Origin: Aquatica leii
Taxonomy: Eukaryota; Arthropoda; Insecta; Coleoptera; Lampyridae
Length of the DNA stretch: 64,000 nt
Assembly (NCBI GenBank): GCA_035610365.1
Contig: CM069435.1
Coordinates: 1,018,001 to 1,082,000 of the forward strand
Direction: 5' to 3'
Shown: in pieces, positions 12,722 to 23,778 of the stretch
How the letters are laid out: each line of letters begins with the position of its first letter
Position numbering within the stretch: the first letter of the stretch is position 1
Notes under the pieces: generated by a model
Database searches by the model: none
The model's input: the letters and a program-made list of their open reading frames with translations, nothing else
Told to the model about the DNA's origin: nothing
Program-made: the position numbers and the translations under genes

Positions 12722-13673
12722 AAAATGGCAGGATAATAAAGAGAGAGAACACATAAAGGTTAATAGGACAAGTGTAGGGTGTGGGGGAAAGGGTATTCGA
12801 GATGGATATAGAAAAAAGAAAGTTGCTGTTTGAAAAGTTAATAAAGTTCATATAGTGAGGAAGAGTGGAGGAAAGTAGAGGGGCTACAGAAAAAATACTG
12901 GAGATGGGTTTTGGGAACAGAGATACACCGGGGTATATTGTGAGAGAAGAGGTACAGGTAGCAAAAGTAAGAGTAGAGACAGAAAAATGGCCATAAAATA
13001 CGAGGAAGAACTGAAGGAAAGAACAGAATGCAAAATACTGCAAGAATGTTGGAAAGAGATAAAGGGAGGAAAAGCAAAGTACGAGCAAGAGGGCAGAGAA
13101 GAGCATTACAAAAGAAACGGGTACGCGAGAAAAAAAGTGGAGAGATTAAGAGAAGAGGGAGTAGGGGTTAGGGAAGAAATAATAAGAAGAGATAGGGACA
13201 TCAAAAAACAAGAAAGATGGACAAGGATAAAAGAGGGCAGATATAATAGGAATTATAAGGAGATCAAGGGTGAAAGGGTGCCAGAATATTTAAAGGATAT
13301 AGGGAATAAAAGCAAGAAAAAGAAAAAAATGATAGCACGGTTCAGATGTGGGAACGAAGAGTTAACAAATCCTGGAAAAAAGAAGAAGAAAAGATGTGCA
13401 GACTAGGTGGAGAAGAGACGGAGGACCTTAATCACATAAGAGATAAATGCAGAGAATTAAGAGAAGAGCTTATGAAAATAGAGATCTCAGACGAAAACGG
13501 AAATGGAGCGGAGTGGATGGAAGAAGTATGGAGAAGGAGGAAAACATTAAGAAGAGAGGAGGGATAATAAAATGTGTTTTAAAAAAAATGTAAAAAGTGT
13601 AAATAGAATGTTATGTAGTAATTGTAAATTGGGGAAGCACGAACCAATTTGTAAGCTTAAGCAACAAATAAAG
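12722..13673 (+). pseudogene. 3' end of a non-LTR retrotransposon (R1-like style)
   Basis: Purine-rich plus-strand frames encode a Lys/Glu/Arg-rich C-terminal pol tail: a block with RWVLGTEI-type sequence, a long KYEEELKERTECKILQECWK segment (12987-13406), then ARFRCGNEE and a Cys-His cluster ending HIRDKC in a second frame (13346-13567). An arginine- and glutamate-rich tail with a final CCHC-like cluster is typical of R1-type and related insect non-LTR elements. A frameshift lies in an A-rich run near 13370-13400. The 3' UTR has the usual short ending with GGGAAGCACGAACC and AATAAA. The element is 5'-truncated, and a piggyBac inserted at its very 3' edge. Confidence 0.75.
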
Positions 13674-13677
13674 TTAA

Positions 13678-13694
13678 CCTTTCAGTACTAACAT
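13678..13694 (+). repeat. piggyBac left terminal inverted repeat
   Basis: CCTTTCAGTACTAACAT directly after TTAA; exact inverted match to the right end. Confidence 0.95.
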
Positions 13695-13949
13695 ACGGTC
13701 TCACAGACGGCACCCCTACTTATTTGCCTCTAACAAGAAAACGCGTGCGCGAGTGCATCTACGGCTCTTGCTAGCTTAGTTTCTATCAGTTTCACATAAG
13801 TGCTTGACGTGGCTACAGCATTTTCTAATTCGTTTGTGCTTTCTGTGTAATTCGTCCCTCAGACCGTTGTTAGTATTAGTATAACGGTTTTAATTAGGTG
13901 TTTTGTACTTGTTGTTTCATTGCTAAAATTTAATAATAAAATATTTAAA

Positions 13950-15707
13950 ATGAATTACGAGAAAGAACAGGAGCGCATTCACAGAATGTGGCAAGAATTA
14001 CAAAATGAAAGTGATAGTGCGCCTGAAATTAGTGATCTAGAAGATTCTGACGAGGAAGATAAAGTAGAGGAACGAGAAGGCGATTCTGAATCAGAACAAG
14101 ATATAGAGTCAGAAACGGAAATTGATTATGAACCACACGTTAAGAGACCAAAAAAACTATATATTGAACCTTGTTTTACTGGCAAAGACGGTTCAACAAA
14201 ATGGTATAAACATCCAGGTTCACAACAAGTCAGAGTTCGTCGAAAAAATATAATAACACAGAGACCAGGCATAAAAGGTCCTGCTCAACAAGCGACCAAT
14301 AACATTTTGGATATATGGTCATGTTTTTTTACTAACGATATGTTAGAATTACTTGTTGAATGCACAAATTTGTCCATTACATCACAAAAATATGATAAAA
14401 GTTATCGGTCTGCTTTTGCTACTGATATAATAGAAATTAAGGCGCTGTTGGATTTATTATATATATGTGCTATCCGAAAAATTAACCATTCTAATGCAGA
14501 TGATTTGTGGAAAACCAATGCGACATCTATAGAAATATTTAGACTTACCATGTCCTTAGAACGTTTTCGTTTGTTACTGAGGAATCTTAGATTTGACAAC
14601 AAAGCGACAAGACCTGATAGGTTGAAAATAGATAAAATGGCTGCAATTCGAGACTTCTTTGAAATATTTCTATCAAACTGCAAGAAAAATTATACACCAT
14701 CTGAATACGTCACCGTAGATGAAATGCTTCCGGCCTTTCGAGGTAGATGTAACTTCCGTCAGTATATACGAAACAAACCAAATAAGTATGGTATCAAAAT
14801 TATATCTTTGGTAGATGCTAAAACATTTTACACCACAAATATGGAAGTATATCTTAGTAAACAACCGGAAGGCCCCTTTGTAGTTGATAATAGTGCGAAA
14901 GCAGTCGTCGAAAGATTAATCGAACCCATCAAAAACACAGGAAGGAACATAACCATGGACAACTGGTTTACTAGTATTCCCTTATGTCAAAGTTTGCTCC
15001 AAAAGAATCTAACAGTGGTAGGGACGATAAGAAAAAACAAGCGGGAATTACCACGTGAATTCGTAGAAGGAAAAACCAGGCCACAGGGATCAAGTATGTT
15101 TGGGTTCCACGAGAATGGTACCTTAGTATCTTATATACCAAGAAAAGGAAAAAATGTATTACTTTTTTCAACAATGCACGAAGACGACAGTATTGACGCA
15201 GAAACGTCAAAACCGGAAATAATTAAGTTGTACAATGCCACGAAAAGCGGTGTAGACGTTGTCGACAAACTCTGTTCCACATACAGCTGTGCAAGAGGTA
15301 CGAGAAGGTGGCCTATGGTAATTTTTTATCGTATATTGGATGTAGGTGGCATAAACACATTTGTAATATCCAAAGCCAAGAATGCAGAGGATAATTCTGT
15401 GAGAAGAGTGTTTCTTGAAGACCTTGCTATGCAGTTACTCTCGGAGCATCTAAAACGACGCACTACTGTTCAACAGGTTCCACGATTATCTAGGATGCGT
15501 ATTCGAGAAATTTGTAATATGGGTCCAGAAATTGTTCAAACAGAAGAACCAGAAAAAACTCATGGAAGATGTCAAGACTGCAGCGCGAGGAAGAGTCGAA
15601 AAACCAAATACAAGTGTAATAAGTGTAAAAAGTTTTTATGCCTCGAGCATGTTATCGCCATGTGCAACGAGTGCGTGAATTTGCAAAGTAATGCTGAAAC
15701 TGAGTAA
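13950..15707 (+). CDS. piggyBac transposase
   Basis: 585 residues, the usual length for the family. It excises and inserts the surrounding element at TTAA sites. I start at the ATG at 13950, which has an A-rich context (aaaATGa); the open frame continues 10 codons upstream without another ATG. The N-terminus is strongly acidic (residues 20-60). Catalytic aspartates are in TVDEML (D257), TMDNWF (D337) and GVDVVD (D436 and D439), matching the DDD/D set of piggyBac. The C-terminus has the cysteine-rich domain that binds the ends: C541, C544, C556, C559, C564, H567, C572, C575. No inactivating change is visible. It could alternatively be a domesticated gene, but intact ends and TTAA flanks favour a mobile copy. 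Confidence 0.96.
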   Translation: MNYEKEQERIHRMWQELQNESDSAPEISDLEDSDEEDKVEEREGDSESEQDIESETEIDYEPHVKRPKKLYIEPCFTGKDGSTKWYKHPGSQQVRVRRKNIITQRPGIKGPAQQATNNILDIWSCFFTNDMLELLVECTNLSITSQKYDKSYRSAFATDIIEIKALLDLLYICAIRKINHSNADDLWKTNATSIEIFRLTMSLERFRLLLRNLRFDNKATRPDRLKIDKMAAIRDFFEIFLSNCKKNYTPSEYVTVDEMLPAFRGRCNFRQYIRNKPNKYGIKIISLVDAKTFYTTNMEVYLSKQPEGPFVVDNSAKAVVERLIEPIKNTGRNITMDNWFTSIPLCQSLLQKNLTVVGTIRKNKRELPREFVEGKTRPQGSSMFGFHENGTLVSYIPRKGKNVLLFSTMHEDDSIDAETSKPEIIKLYNATKSGVDVVDKLCSTYSCARGTRRWPMVIFYRILDVGGINTFVISKAKNAEDNSVRRVFLEDLAMQLLSEHLKRRTTVQQVPRLSRMRIREICNMGPEIVQTEEPEKTHGRCQDCSARKSRKTKYKCNKCKKFLCLEHVIAMCNECVNLQSNAETE

Positions 15708-15870
15708 TTTTATTATTGTTTTGTGAAAAAAAACTTCATCTTTGTTTGCATATTATATAACTTTGTTTTTATCTTTATAATAATTAAATAAGAATACTTT
15801 TCTAAAATATTTTGGCTCTTATTAACATACAGTCTGACAGACCGATGTTAGTACTTACGTTAAAAAAATC

Positions 15871-15887
15871 ATGTTAGTACTGAAAGG
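15871..15887 (-). repeat. piggyBac right terminal inverted repeat
   Basis: ATGTTAGTACTGAAAGG, the exact reverse complement of the left end, directly before TTAA. Confidence 0.95.
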
Positions 15888-15891
15888 TTAA

Positions 15892-16279
15892 ACTTATACT
15901 AATGTAAAATTGTCGAATTCGTGATGCGACATTAGTGTATCTTTTGTTTTAATGAAAAGAAAAAACAAAACTTGATTTACAATCTATCACATAAGATTAA
16001 TTTTTGTCACATCAGTTGTTACCGGTTGTATATTGCTTAAAAATTGGTTCTTACATTGATTATTTAAATAGTAAAACAGAATCGCAGTTAATACGACAAA
16101 CATCAAAATACGGTTATAAAAAAAACGCAACAAGTTTATCAGATGGATGAAAAAGCAGAAAGTAACAAAAAAAGTTGAGAGTGCTCAACTATGTAGGCTA
16201 TCCGTTTGAAATTGCAAAATATGTTGAGGATAAAATAAAATGGTTCAAGAAAAACGAGTTTTTAAAAATATACCAAATG
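15892..16279. other. no feature seen
   Basis: AT-rich flank between piggyBac and the Crypton remnant. I could not read recombinase motifs here. Confidence 0.4.
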
Positions 16280-16700
16280 TAACGTATTAATTTATGAAGG
16301 ACAGAAAGAAAAAAATGTTAGTTTCCGACTATCTAAGATAGTGAAAGCTCTACATTTTACTGTTGCCGACAGTAATGGAATTATATATGTGAGTTTGGTG
16401 AAACATTATTTATCATAGCACTCCCATAATGTAAGTACAGACCAAGTTTTCTTACAATATAAGTATAAGTATAAGTATAAGGGAAAGTGTACTAATCAAG
16501 TGGTTGATATTAATACATTTGGATCTTTTGCAAATTCCACGTTATCTTAAATTGAATGATCCTGAGAAATACACACATGTGTTTCGACGTACGTTCGCTA
16601 CCATAATGGCAAATACAGACATAACAATAGATCAAATTCAACGACAAGTAGAATGGAAATCGACAGCTGTGACTGCCGGTTACGTTAAAGACTAACCTAA
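16280..16700 (+). pseudogene. Crypton-type tyrosine recombinase remnant A
   Basis: Two plus-strand frames joined by a frameshift near 16525-16545. The first (from 16280) reads QVFLQY, a run of KY, then GKCTNQVVDINTFGSF. The second (16504-16695) reads LKLNDPEKYTHVFRRTFATI, then EWKSTAVTAGYVKD. HVFR supplies the H-x-x-R box and GY the nucleophile tyrosine of tyrosine recombinases, in the arrangement of insect Crypton elements. The N-terminal half is missing and one stop lies upstream. A run of ATAAGT repeats (about 16457-16481) expanded inside the frame. Confidence 0.75.
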
Positions 16701-16726
16701 TTGAATTTTGAGCATGTTAACAGTAT

Positions 16727-17145
16727 TGAAATGTTTGCAAAGTTGTTGTCGGCTTCGAGAACGTTTACGAACTTATTGTCATATTTCAGAACGTTTACTA
16801 AAGAATGCAGAAAATTCTCGAAAAGACAGCGAAAATGTATACAAGCGGTTTAAACGAATCATAGGTCAGTTATTCGAAGTCGGAAGTATTAAGATGTTTA
16901 AATAAATAAATGATTGGCGCGTGGTTAAGATAAATATAACGACGTTCAAGCGTACGTGCCTTTAATGTAAACAAGTGTCAGTTTTAGATAAACAGAAGTT
17001 ATCAGCGGACATTATTTTTCGAGTGATTGTAATACACAGATTAGTGTAAGTGTTTTTCTTAAACATCGTTGGATTTAATTAGTTCGCGTAGTTATAAACG
17101 TGTATACATTTAGTTATAAATAAATTAGTTTTAAAATTCATTACA
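16727..17145 (+). mobile_element. solo LTR of the macro-domain Gypsy family (old copy)
   Basis: 419 bp flanked by a 4-bp duplication GTAT (16723-16726 and 17146-17149), starting TGAAATG and ending TTACA. It aligns over its length with the 471-bp LTRs at 50461 and 56621. Shared blocks include TAGGTCAGTTATT, TAAACAAGTGT, GTAAGTGTTTTT and GATTTAATTAGTTCG. Divergence is high. No internal region remains, so it is a recombined solo LTR. A 65-codon frame at 16708-16905 lies mostly inside it and is therefore not a gene. Confidence 0.8.
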
Positions 17146-17149
17146 GTAT

Positions 17150-19559
17150 TAATTTGAACATTTCCTCTGTACTTTCCACACTCATTTAAAAAAGTAAGAT
17201 TGTTTGAATAAAGCTTTTGAAACATTTGTTAGTAATATTTTATTTGACGATACAAAGTACTCCTGCCAGATAAATAATCAAAACGTTGACATTTAGACTT
17301 TCTTTTTGGGTTGATGATGTCATGCGAATACCAATTTAAAAAAATTGTTATTTTAATAGTTTTAGTACATTTTTAAGTATAATTTCGAATTAAACAACAT
17401 ATTCTTTTTTTTAACGAATTAGATATAAATTATAGTTTAACAACTATTTATAGTATACCAAGAGTTGCACAATCAGATTTTAATCTAAAATAATTATTTG
17501 CTATATAGATTTAATCTGTTATTACAACAAAGTCATTGACAAAACGTGGATAGTTTATTTACATATTATTCTATGTCATCATAATCCATCATTTCAAAGA
17601 TTAGCTATTACATTGTGATATTGAGATTGATTAAATCAAAAACGGGACTTCGTTAGATCTATAGATAAGACGCTCTATATGGTACTAAAACTTTTTACCT
17701 TTCATTGAAAAACGTATGCAAAAAAATATTTGAACTAAAACAACACCGCAAATAATAATACGATAACATGTTAACAATTGATAGAAAACGAAAACCAGAA
17801 CCGAGCTTAATTTGATAGAAAAATTACCACTACTTGATTGCAATAACATTGTTCTAACAAATTTGCAGAATTTTTTTTATGATAGTAAAAAATCACACTA
17901 AAGAAGCTAAATAGAGTCTCGCCACATCAGTATACGTTGCCTTTCATTCCTTAATTTAAACTATTATTGTTTTTTATGCGTTTTTAAATAAAGCATTTAT
18001 AATAAAAAATGTTTTTACAAAAAAATAAACATTTTCTTTTTAATAAAATGTTTAAAAATTGTCGCATTAAAAAAATTGATAACATTTGTCAATATATCAC
18101 GCGAGTACGAGTTTTCACAATTAGTTGTTTAACCTACGCACTTAATCAAGACAAGATGTTTAATCCCTCGAAGTTCGTTCGCGTGTCGGACTCTCTAAGC
18201 TGACATTATATAATTCATTAATTTTCTTTATCTATTCTTCCGATATTAATCATAGTTAACCAAAGAGCATAGGGTATCACACCTTACATACATGTTTTGC
18301 TATTTTTTCCGGAGCATTACACGCTAATGTACTTTTACAAGAACAAAAATGATCACAACACGAGGTAAGTTACACCTAAAGTTGTGTAGCCGGTATGAAG
18401 TAATTTATTTGAGATTTTTATTCTCACTTCAACATGTTTGACATTATGTGTCATGTTTATATTTTGTAACTAATTACTAGTTTTGCATACCATTTATATG
18501 AACGTTAGGATAAGAGAAAAGAACAAGAGAAAAATAACAGTTGGGAAATTGTGGGTGGTATAAACTAATCACGAAATTATCCAATTTAATAAGGAGTACG
18601 AGCATATACATCTTCTCTTGTTGGATTTGTATAAGTGTTATTGGTTGCAAACTGCAAGACACGATCGAGAAAAGAACAATATTGCATCCGATGCACAAAA
18701 GTAACCGCATAATTACCTTATACTACTACTGTTTAAATTAAACCGCAGTTTTTGCTAGACCACACAAATAGATGACCACCCACAAATAATAGCGATCACT
18801 TTGCTAAAACTGAAAAATTCTTAAAACTTCAATTTCTAAATTGTTAATGTAATTGCAACCAAATTATGTTTGAATAGACTACAGTTCTTGTTAGGCTATA
18901 GTTTTATTTGGTTGCAATATTTAATTATCGACAAGAAAACAATATGTGTGTTACAACTTGTAATTAATTAAGTTTAGTATTGAATTACGCTTTTCACTGA
19001 TACAATAATCACATACATAGAAGAAGTATTTATAAAGATCGAATGATGAATTAATAATATAATTAAATTATATAACATAATAAAAATTAATAAATCATCG
19101 CAAACTAATAATATAAAAGGTATACGCGGAAACCAAATCCTTAACACTTTCAGAATACAAGTGTATGTGTAATATTAATTAATTAAGAAATCAATTTTTA
19201 TTTACAAACAAAAGATTAACCTTTTTAGTACATTAATGTTTTGCATCACCATAATCACATCTTATTGTGACAACAATGCTAATAACTTTAGATATAATAG
19301 TACTACTAAGCACGATAATTGCCTTGAAGATTGAAATAATAAGGCAATTAGAGGACGTTCGGAGCAGGTCAATTAAGAAATCTTTTATTATTTTATAACC
19401 GCAAAAGCAGCTGAATTTAATAGTGTATAAGTATAATTATTGATTTTCTCAGGTATCTTTTGTGAGCAAGTCATAAAATTCAAAAAATATTATTTTAATC
19501 TCAAAAAATTTTGAATATTCTTTAATTAAAATTACAAGTAACGAAGACTTTTCAAATTT
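17150..19559. other. AT-rich stretch, no gene seen
   Basis: Short frames at 18009-18203, 18477-18710 (minus) and 18541-18741 have no recognisable motif. Some of this could be the 5' LTR and leader of the BEL/Pao element that follows, but I could not identify a matching second LTR. Confidence 0.4.
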
Positions 19560-20403
19560 CTGTGTAGGATATATGCAATTCCAAAGAAGAATATTATAGC
19601 ATTTATGGCGAATTAGTTTGTGATGATTGTGTTCTCGCTGGTTTATTAAGTATTAAACAATGTAAAAATAAATTAATTGAATTAGCAATTGCACTAGACG
19701 CATTAAAAAATTTTCACACTTAAGTAAATGAAAATTTACACACTGTGTAGAGGAAATTTATATTTAATAATAGCGTTAGTCATTTCAATCAGCATGCACT
19801 TCCACCATTAGCCTTATTCAAGTTTAAATCATTTTTTGAAGATTTTAATTCCATTATGAGTAGCATATAATTAAAAAATGTTCAAAAATGTCCATATTTA
19901 AAAGCAATCTTAACAAGCAAAGCCGTTAATTCCATTTTAGGACTACAGGTAACAAATTATGATGTCGCATAGCAAATATTAAAAGATCGATATGATAAAG
20001 CAAAAATAATTATTTAAGAACCCGTTAAAAACATTTTTGAAATCAAATAAGTACAAAAAAATCAGCTAAACATTTTAAACAATTTTTGAATATCTCAATC
20101 AAAAAACCCATTACTCTTTACTGCATTTTCACAAAAAAGGAATAAATGTTGAACCGAGCGATAACAATAAAATTCATTCTGCTGGTTCTATTAATAATGA
20201 AGAAATAGCCGTAGCAAAAATCCACCCTGAACCGGTAGTCTCATGTGAAACTAGCGAAAGCAGATCTATTACATTACTATCGACAATAAAAGTTTACGTT
20301 AAAGATTTCCGAGCATTTAGTTAAGCGAATTTTAGAGAATGGCGCACAGTAAAACTTACTTTCTAAAAAAATTGCGTTGAAGTCAATCTTACCTAAAAAA
20401 AAC
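19560..20403 (+). pseudogene. BEL/Pao retrotransposon gag and protease remnant
   Basis: A decayed gag is readable with stops: LPPLALFKFKSFFEDF (near 19797), YLKAILTSKAVNSILGL, NYDVA and LKDRYDKAKI. This is the order of the BEL/Pao gag domain (DUF1759-like), which in intact copies runs from a LP-x-L-x-L-P-x-F motif to L-x-x-RY. Further on, RSITLLSTIKVYVKDF (near 20265-20310) is the start of the BEL aspartic protease region, but the catalytic DSGS is not readable. A solo LTR interrupts the element at 20408. Confidence 0.8.
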
Positions 20404-20407
20404 GTAT

Positions 20408-20854
20408 TGTAGCGAATTTTATTATTAAAATCTAATTTATTTAAACTACTAAAAATATTTTTACTTATACTAGAAATATGTACACTTTTAAATTAACCGA
20501 ACTAATTAAATCTAATAATATTTAATAAAAACACTTACAGTAATTTATATCACTTACACAAAATTAAGGTAAGGTGCGCGGATAGCTTCACACACTTGTT
20601 TACACTAAAGTCACATACAAGATTATTCACCGTATATTTATCTACACACACGCGCTAACGACTTATTTATTTAGACTTGAATAATCTTCTTAACACTGCT
20701 GTCTTCGCATTACTTCAATAACTGACCTACGATTTGTTTGTTCCGTATATATACACATTTTGGGAATCTTTCTCGAGTGTTCCATATCTTTTGGTATACG
20801 TTCTAGAAAATGCATAACAACTTCGAGAAGGCTCTTTAATTTGAGAACGTTTCA
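20408..20854 (-). mobile_element. inverted solo LTR of the macro-domain Gypsy family
   Basis: 447 bp flanked by GTAT on both sides (20404-20407 and 20855-20858). Its reverse complement starts TGAAACGTTCTC and ends CGCTACA. It aligns with the LTRs of the full-length Gypsy through blocks such as ATCGTAGGTCAGTTATTG, TAAACAAGTGTG and TTAATTAGTTCGGTTAATTT. It sits inside a BEL/Pao element in opposite orientation, so the BEL/Pao insertion is older. The TATATATAC near position 170 of the LTR corresponds to the promoter region of the full-length copy. Confidence 0.9.
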
Positions 20855-20858
20855 GTAT

Positions 20859-22670
20859 GTTTTCAAATTGCAGGGCTCAACTCTGTCCCGATAAAGTGAC
20901 TTTATCGAGTTATTTCTGACATTACATCCAACATTCCTACTCTTCCATTTGACATATCGAATTTAAAAATCCCGCCAAACGTAAACCTGGTTGATTTAAT
21001 GTACCAGATAACATCGACCTATTAATAGAAGCTGCTTATTTTTATCATCTTCTACGCAGTGAACGAATCTCTCCTAATGCTAATCTTCCAGGCTTGCAGA
21101 AAACAAAGTTAAAATATTTAGTAACAGATTGTAATAACCCCATCTGTACTACAAAAACCAACAACAAAATCTTGTTGATAAATCTTTGTTTTTCGGATAA
21201 CCAATTACATAAATGCATAAGCAGTTCTTTTGAATTAGATCAAGTTTAGTACAACAATTTAAAATCTCTTATCGAATGAAACGCAATTCTGCGATAATGT
21301 AGCTAGAGATCATACGAGAGGTTTTATAGTGTCTATTTCTTTTAATGTAAACATTGCTAATCTTGGTAACTCATTTTATGGTGCATTTTCTAGATTTACT
21401 TTTTTAAAGGGTCCTCTTCTAATGCATCCTGTACTCAAATTTTATGACTGAGTATATTGGTCTCCAACATATGACGCTTCTTCCTATGGCTAGTAAAAAT
21501 TTAGTTGAATATTTATTAAAATTGTTTGCAAAAACTCATTAACCAGGAAATTAAGAGTGGTATTTGACGGTAGCGCAGTTACAAACAAAGGCACATCCTC
21601 AATTGATTCCAACTTTTAAGTCTACTTATTCAAAATTTTTTATTTTCTATTTTTCTTCGACTTAAAAGTACTTGTTAACTTTGTTCAGCGTTACCATTAA
21701 TGTGTTTGTAGAGAAAAAACCTGCAAGAAGTAACAGCTTTTATCTCAAATGTATATTGATAATTTCCACCGCAGGGCTAATTCTGCTACTGATGCAATAA
21801 GATTACGAGATCAAGTTAGTTAAATATTGACTCCAGCAAACATTCTGTTGAGAAAATTGTTATCAAATGGTCTTGCTGTACTGACAAAGGAAGATGAAGA
21901 GTCTGAAATGTTCCGATTCAAAACTGCAAAAACATGAAAGCGTTAGCTATGAAGTAAAATCCAAATTCCCATGCCATTTATTTCTAATTCAGTTCAGATT
22001 TGCCACATTCTAAAGTTACGAAACGTATTATTTTATATATGATATTTAAATTAAATTAAATATTTTCTGGGCTTGGTTTCTCCATTAATTGTGAGCGAAA
22101 GATTCTCGTACGGAAAGAAAGTTAGAGTGGGACTCAAAGCTTACTCTAGAAGTTTAAATAAAATTTGCTTCATTAACGAAACAATTGCAATAAATTAATG
22201 AGCTTTTAATTCCTCGACCATTCTTGTTGTTAAATCTATTTCACAATCAATTGCACGTTAGTTCCATAGCTTACGATGCAAGTTTCACTTTTGTGTTCTA
22301 AATCGAGAGTCGCTCAACTCAAATCAGCATCCACTATACCCAAATTGGAATTATGCGCTACTGTCCTGATCGCAAAATTATATTCGAATGTTAACCATTC
22401 TATTTATTTAAAAATAAATCAATCCGTTTTGTACTCTGATTCTGAAATTGCCTTTGTTTGAATAAAATCCGTACAAAACAAATTCAAACGAATAGAATCG
22501 CAGTAATACAAGAGTTGACGACAGTAGATATGTGGAATCACGTTCCTATATCGGTAAATTACATAATAGCTTCCCTGAATTCAAAAATCAAATAGAACTA
22601 TTTGCCACTGTACCAGCAAATAGCACATTACCTGACCTCATTAATAAAGTTGTAGATGATTTCACCTGAA
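20859..22670 (+). pseudogene. BEL/Pao retrotransposon pol remnant (RT, RNase H)
   Basis: Continues the element after the inserted LTR. Readable blocks in order: DITSNIPTLPFDISN, VPDNIDLLIEAAYFYHLL, the pre-RT segment LGNSFYGAFSRFTFL, RT motif TRKLRVVFDGSAVTNKG, MYIDNFH at the catalytic box (second Asp replaced by Asn), LGLVSPLIV, then the RNase H region SKSRVAQLKSASTIPKLELCA (22276-22461) with YSDSEIAFV, and IQELTTVDMWNHVP. Each matches the BEL/Pao pol order. Many stops and frameshifts; the integrase is not recognisable. Confidence 0.85.
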
Positions 22671-23354
22671 ACATCAAAACAGAATTTTATTAAAATATTT
22701 ATTAACAAAAATTAATTATTTAAGCAAGATAGTATTAAATCCCAAAACAAATATTGAAGAAAGTAACGATAACTAAATGATCTTTGTCTTATTTTTATAA
22801 ATACGTAATGTTTTCGGTATGTATGCAAAAGAAGTACACGAGTATCACTACAACACAGTTATATGATAAGTATTGGTTTATACAAAATATACGTTGTTAT
22901 TTATGTAATAAACTAAAATCTGTTTATAATAATTTTTATATACCATTTTATATAACATACAAACATCACAACTTTGATATCAGGAAGGCTCCGTAAAAGC
23001 AACTGAAAATCATCGATAAAAACCAATTGACAATTTGTGTGCTCATAAAATAGTCAGATGATGTAGACCACAATTATTGTTAATAAGGACTTTATTTATC
23101 AGCTTCTTTTAGCATCTTGGTAACTCCAAAGTATATCATTTTGTTTTCATTTTAGTGTTCAGGTTACTTAACCTACAATTATTGGAAATGTTTAATTATA
23201 ATAATGTACAGGTGAATTTTTTAATTTATTTTTTATTTAAAAACGCTAACTAATACGATATACGTAACCTCATAAAAATTTTAATTCTCTTCTACGATTT
23301 TATTGGTTAGAAAAAAATCGAGCGTTAATAGAAATTCGTTGATTTCATTGGTTT
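22671..23354. other. no supported feature
   Basis: AT-rich. A 70-codon non-ATG frame at 22784-22996 is rich in Tyr and Ile and shows no family motif. Might be the remains of the BEL/Pao 3' part. Confidence 0.35.
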
Positions 23355-23465
23355 AAAAGTAGTGCGGTAATAGGGGCTATTACCGCACTACTTTTGATAC
23401 ATTATTATACGTTAATACAAGTATTAATAAACGATCGACGGAAAATATTATTTTCCGTCGATCGT
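23355..23465. repeat. two perfect hairpins
   Basis: At 23355-23395, 19-bp perfect arms (AAAAGTAGTGCGGTAATAG and its complement) flank a GGG loop. At 23431-23465, 16-bp perfect arms (ACGATCGACGGAAAAT and its complement) flank a 3-base loop. An outer, weaker pair (ACATTATTATACGTTAAT near 23399, complement near 23485) encloses the second. Such exact arms imply recent formation or selection for structure. Confidence 0.8.
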
Positions 23466-23581
23466 CTGCTAATAACAATATTAACGCATAATAATGTATG
23501 AGAAATAGATCGTTAATGACTCCTATTAATGAACGATTTTGAACCAATGAATGAATTTCTATTAATGAACGATTTTGTATA

Positions 23582-23725
23582 GCACCCAAACAACACATTG
23601 GTACAAAAAACGTCTAAATGTCCGTCTAATAAACGTTAATAACGCGTTTAAAAACGTTTTAATGTCTAATAAATGTTTATTAGCCGGACATTTAGACGTT
23701 TTTTATACCAATGTGTTGCTTGGGC
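23582..23725. mobile_element. 144-bp foldback miniature element
   Basis: Left arm runs from GCACCCAAACAACACATTGG and continues to ATGTCC; the right arm is its near-perfect reverse complement, ending CAATGTGTTGCTTGGGC. Arms are about 40 bp. The homologous copy at 33.5 kb lacks it, showing it is an insertion. Non-coding. Confidence 0.75.
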
Positions 23726-23778
23726 AACCAATGAAATCGTTAGCAACCACCGATGTAACGATATTGCACGACTACCAG

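Larger units (their letters stand above)
13678..15887 (+). mobile_element. complete piggyBac transposon
   Basis: A 2210-bp element flanked by TTAA on both sides (13674-13677 and 15888-15891), the fixed target of piggyBac. Its ends are perfect 17-bp inverted repeats, CCTTTCAGTACTAACAT and the reverse complement. A second, palindrome-like block lies further in at each end (left ACGGTCTCACAGACGG; right around 15825-15850), which fits the subterminal repeats of this superfamily. It encloses one intact transposase gene with no stop or frameshift, so it may be recent or still active. It inserted at the 3' edge of an older non-LTR element. Confidence 0.96.

Noticed and set aside
12690-13106. 138-codon hydrophobic minus-strand frame (Phe/Ser/Leu-rich, membrane-protein-like)
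   Set aside because: It is the antisense of the purine-rich coding strand of a non-LTR pol tail; the composition is an artefact of that strand bias.
16708-16905. 65-codon frame after Crypton remnant A, at first taken as the recombinase tail
   Set aside because: The segment aligns with the Gypsy LTRs and lies almost wholly inside a solo LTR with exact GTAT borders, so the frame is incidental.
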